From Prauserella shujinwangii (GTDB taxonomy: Bacteria > Actinomycetota > Actinomycetes > Mycobacteriales > Pseudonocardiaceae), in contig NZ_PVNH01000001.1 of the NCBI RefSeq assembly GCF_003001955.1, positions 646,830 through 710,829 of the forward strand: 64,000 nucleotides of DNA. The letters run 5' to 3'. Made by a program: the position numbers and the translations under genes. Of this stretch, positions 62,330 through 64,000 are shown piece by piece; position 1 is the stretch's first letter, and every line of letters starts with the position of its first letter. Below the pieces are notes generated by a model. That model was not told where the DNA came from. It searched no databases and saw nothing but the letters and a program-made list of their open reading frames with translations.

Positions 62330-63181
62330 ATGACCGGCGGATTTCCCGACGAGCGCAGCAGAAACGCCTACCTCGCGGTGTATGACACGCTGCTCGACTG
62401 GCCGGTGCCGGCGGAGGAGATCACGGTCGAGACGCGGTTCGGCACCACGCACGTGCGGCGCAGCGGGCCGCCGGACGGCGTTCCGCTCGTGCTGCTGCAC
62501 GGTGTGCTGGCCACGTCGCTGTCATGGCAGGAGTACGTCGAGCCGCTCGCGCGGCGCTGCGCCGTGTACGCGGTCGACTCGCTGGGCGAGCCCGGCCGCA
62601 GCGTCCAGACCGCGCCGATGCCGGATGCGGGATCTGTGGCGGGCTGGCTGGCCGAGGTGCTGGCCGGGTTCGGCCTCGACCGTGCCCACCTGGCGGGTAT
62701 CTCCCGCGGTGGCTGGCTGGCGCTCAACCTCGCGTGCCGCGCGCCGGAGCGGGTCGCGTCGGTGACCGCGTTCGATCCGCTGGGGCTCGCCCCGATGGGC
62801 ATGCGGCAGTACCGGTGGATGGCCGCCGGGCTGGCGGTGATGCTGGCCCCGCGGTGCGTCCGGCGGCGGTTCGGGCCGGGCTCACGCTACAGCGCGTTTC
62901 TCGACGAGCGGCACCGGCGCCTCGTGCTCGCGCAGTGGCGGCACCGCACGACCGTGTTCATGGGCGACACGATCACCGACGACCAGTGGCGGTCGATCCC
63001 GGTGCCGGTGACACTCGTGCTGGGCGGCCGCAGTCCCGCGCACGATGCCGGTGAGGTGCGCCGCAAGCTCGCGGCCGTCGCACCCGGGATCACCGTCGAC
63101 GTGATTCCCGGCGCCGGTCACGGCATGGACCTCCTGCGGCCCGACCTCGTGGTGGAGCGGATCCTCCGCATGGTCGGCTAG
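62330..63181 (+). CDS. Alpha/beta hydrolase
   Basis: The 283-residue hydrolase has the oxyanion segment LVLLHGVLATSLSWQEYVEPLA, nucleophile Ser in GISRGGW and the catalytic His in GAGHGMD. An acidic residue is plausible in VLGGRSPAHDAG. GGGGGAG precedes the ATG. It stands alone after the MFS gene, with a 58-base gap. Likely an esterase or lactonase-type enzyme; substrate unknown. Confidence 0.88.
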   Translation: MTGGFPDERSRNAYLAVYDTLLDWPVPAEEITVETRFGTTHVRRSGPPDGVPLVLLHGVLATSLSWQEYVEPLARRCAVYAVDSLGEPGRSVQTAPMPDAGSVAGWLAEVLAGFGLDRAHLAGISRGGWLALNLACRAPERVASVTAFDPLGLAPMGMRQYRWMAAGLAVMLAPRCVRRRFGPGSRYSAFLDERHRRLVLAQWRHRTTVFMGDTITDDQWRSIPVPVTLVLGGRSPAHDAGEVRRKLAAVAPGITVDVIPGAGHGMDLLRPDLVVERILRMVG

Positions 63182-63471
63182 AGCGAATTGGGGGAGCCGT
63201 GGCCCGCTGGTTGTGTCCGCAAAGGACGGACAAGGATGGCGGGGTGCTCGCCGACGATGATGCCCACGTGGTCCGTCCACCGCCGTGCCGCGCACCGGTT
63301 CCGGTGATCGCGAGGGAGGGAGGGAGCCTTCCTTTGGTGCGAAAGGAGTCTTCGCTGTCCTCAGTGGAGTATCGGACACCGTGTGTGACCCCGCTTCCAC
63401 CCGTGTGAGTGGTGCACCTGACTCGCTACATCGCTAGTGTCGGTGGTGATCACTTCGACTGGGGAGAGTTC
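63182..63471. other. Intergenic gap, no gene supported
   Basis: About 290 bases between the hydrolase and the DUF222 gene. It includes GGAGGGAGCC and a small TCCTTT/AAAGGA inverted repeat near 63333-63352. An ORF from GTG 63199 has a ribosome-like GGGGGAG but a Pro/Arg-rich, non-coding-looking product. Confidence 0.45.
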
Positions 63472-64000
63472 ATGACGGACACGGTGGTTCCCGGTGTTGC
63501 GCAGTCGGGTCAGGTGTTGTTGCGGGAGGCCGCGGAGTTCGCGGCTGCGGCGGCGCGGTGTCAGGCCCGGATGTTGGAGACGCTGGCGGAGTATCGCCGG
63601 TTGCGGGGCCGGGCGCGGGATGTGCCGCAGGAGGTGGCGTTGGTGCTGGCGGTGACCGAGCGGGCCGCCGCCCGGCAGCTCGATCTCGCTGACGCGCTGG
63701 TGACCCGCCTGCCGCGGACGTTGGCGGCGTTGCGACGTGGGGAGATCGATGCGTACAAGGCCGCCAAGGTGCACGAGCCCACCGCGTGCCTGACCGACGA
63801 ACAAGCGAGGGAGGTGGATGCCCGGATGGCGGAGAAGCTGGTGGGCAAGAACCCGCCGAACCTGCGTGCCGCCGTGCAGCGGCAGGTGCACCGGGTCGAT
63901 CCCGGGGGTGCTGCGGTGCGGGCCCGGCGTCGGCGGGCTGAGCGGCGGGTGGAGCTGGTGCACGGTGAGGACGGGATGGCGACGCTGGTGGCGGATCTGC
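63472..64000 (+). CDS. DUF222-domain HNH endonuclease-like protein, cut by window end
   Basis: The first 176 residues from ATG 63472 (GGGGAGAG upstream) are visible. The helical DUF222 pattern AEYRRLRGRARDVPQEVALVLAVTERAAARQLDLADALV, RLPRTLAALRRGEIDAYKA and RRAERRVELVHGEDGMATLVADL is unmistakable. The full proteins carry a C-terminal HNH nuclease domain, which would lie beyond the window. The family is present in many dispersed copies in actinobacteria. No direct mobile-element ends are visible here. Confidence 0.85.
   Translation, partial: MTDTVVPGVAQSGQVLLREAAEFAAAAARCQARMLETLAEYRRLRGRARDVPQEVALVLAVTERAAARQLDLADALVTRLPRTLAALRRGEIDAYKAAKVHEPTACLTDEQAREVDARMAEKLVGKNPPNLRAAVQRQVHRVDPGGAAVRARRRRAERRVELVHGEDGMATLVADL

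Noticed and set aside
63199..63408. ORF from GTG with a ribosome-like site before the DUF222 gene
   Set aside because: Composition is not coding-like and no family is recognisable.
63472..64000. DUF222-HNH gene as evidence of a mobile element
   Set aside because: The family is dispersed in actinobacteria, but no terminal repeats, integrase or attachment site are visible in the window.

Overview
The window is about 72% GC, with dense genes, high-GC third codon positions, frequent ATGA/GTGA gene overlaps and leaderless-looking starts. It carries cytochrome P450s, F420-type enzymes, LAL/TPR-type cluster regulators and DUF222-HNH genes. This points to an antibiotic-producing actinomycete, most likely of the order Pseudonocardiales. 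Two palindromic repeats around GTGAGTGAG...CTCACTCAC resemble an intergenic repeat family I associate with Amycolatopsis. That genus assignment is inference.

Layout. 1-9115: the edge of a deoxysugar/antibiotic locus, with a truncated regulator, a DrrBA-type exporter, and sugar C-methyltransferase, N-methyltransferase, 4-ketoreductase, RmlB and RmlA genes. 9350-14700: housekeeping or accessory oxidoreductases, a decayed VOC gene, and an XRE regulator/SDR divergent pair with a strong double palindrome. 14872-25398: a P450 plus cytokinin-dehydrogenase-like flavoenzyme, convergent with a compact unusual polyketide/fatty-acid locus (TPR regulator, ACP, KAS-II, FabG-type SDR, a thioesterase-ketosynthase fusion and acyl-CoA oxidase). 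26014-34205: a folate-linked methyl-group catabolic operon (DmdA-like demethylase, MTHFR-like protein, formate-THF ligase, dimethylglycine-dehydrogenase-like flavoprotein, EtfB and EtfA).

34249-40269: a cold-shock protein with an acyl desaturase, two DHFR-like proteins (one frameshifted), a two-component system and a GH11 xylanase. 40852-45428: an arsenic-type locus with an ArsR-ArsN fusion, two flavoproteins and an MFS exporter, sharing a promoter with three identical-architecture operators. 45482-48174: furA-katG. 48248-55792: small redox and hypothetical genes, a LacI-type regulator, an AA10 LPMO and a GH12 cellulase with a CebR-like box. 55805-63181: ThiI, a TetR/P450 pair, and a sulfur-type operon (ArsR-rhodanese against MBL-rhodanese-rhodanese and MFS), then an alpha/beta hydrolase. 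63472-64000: a DUF222-HNH gene cut by the window end.

The most unusual systems are the TE-KS mini-PKS locus, the demethylation operon and the ArsR-ArsN locus. I saw no tRNA, rRNA, CRISPR array or intact insertion sequence.
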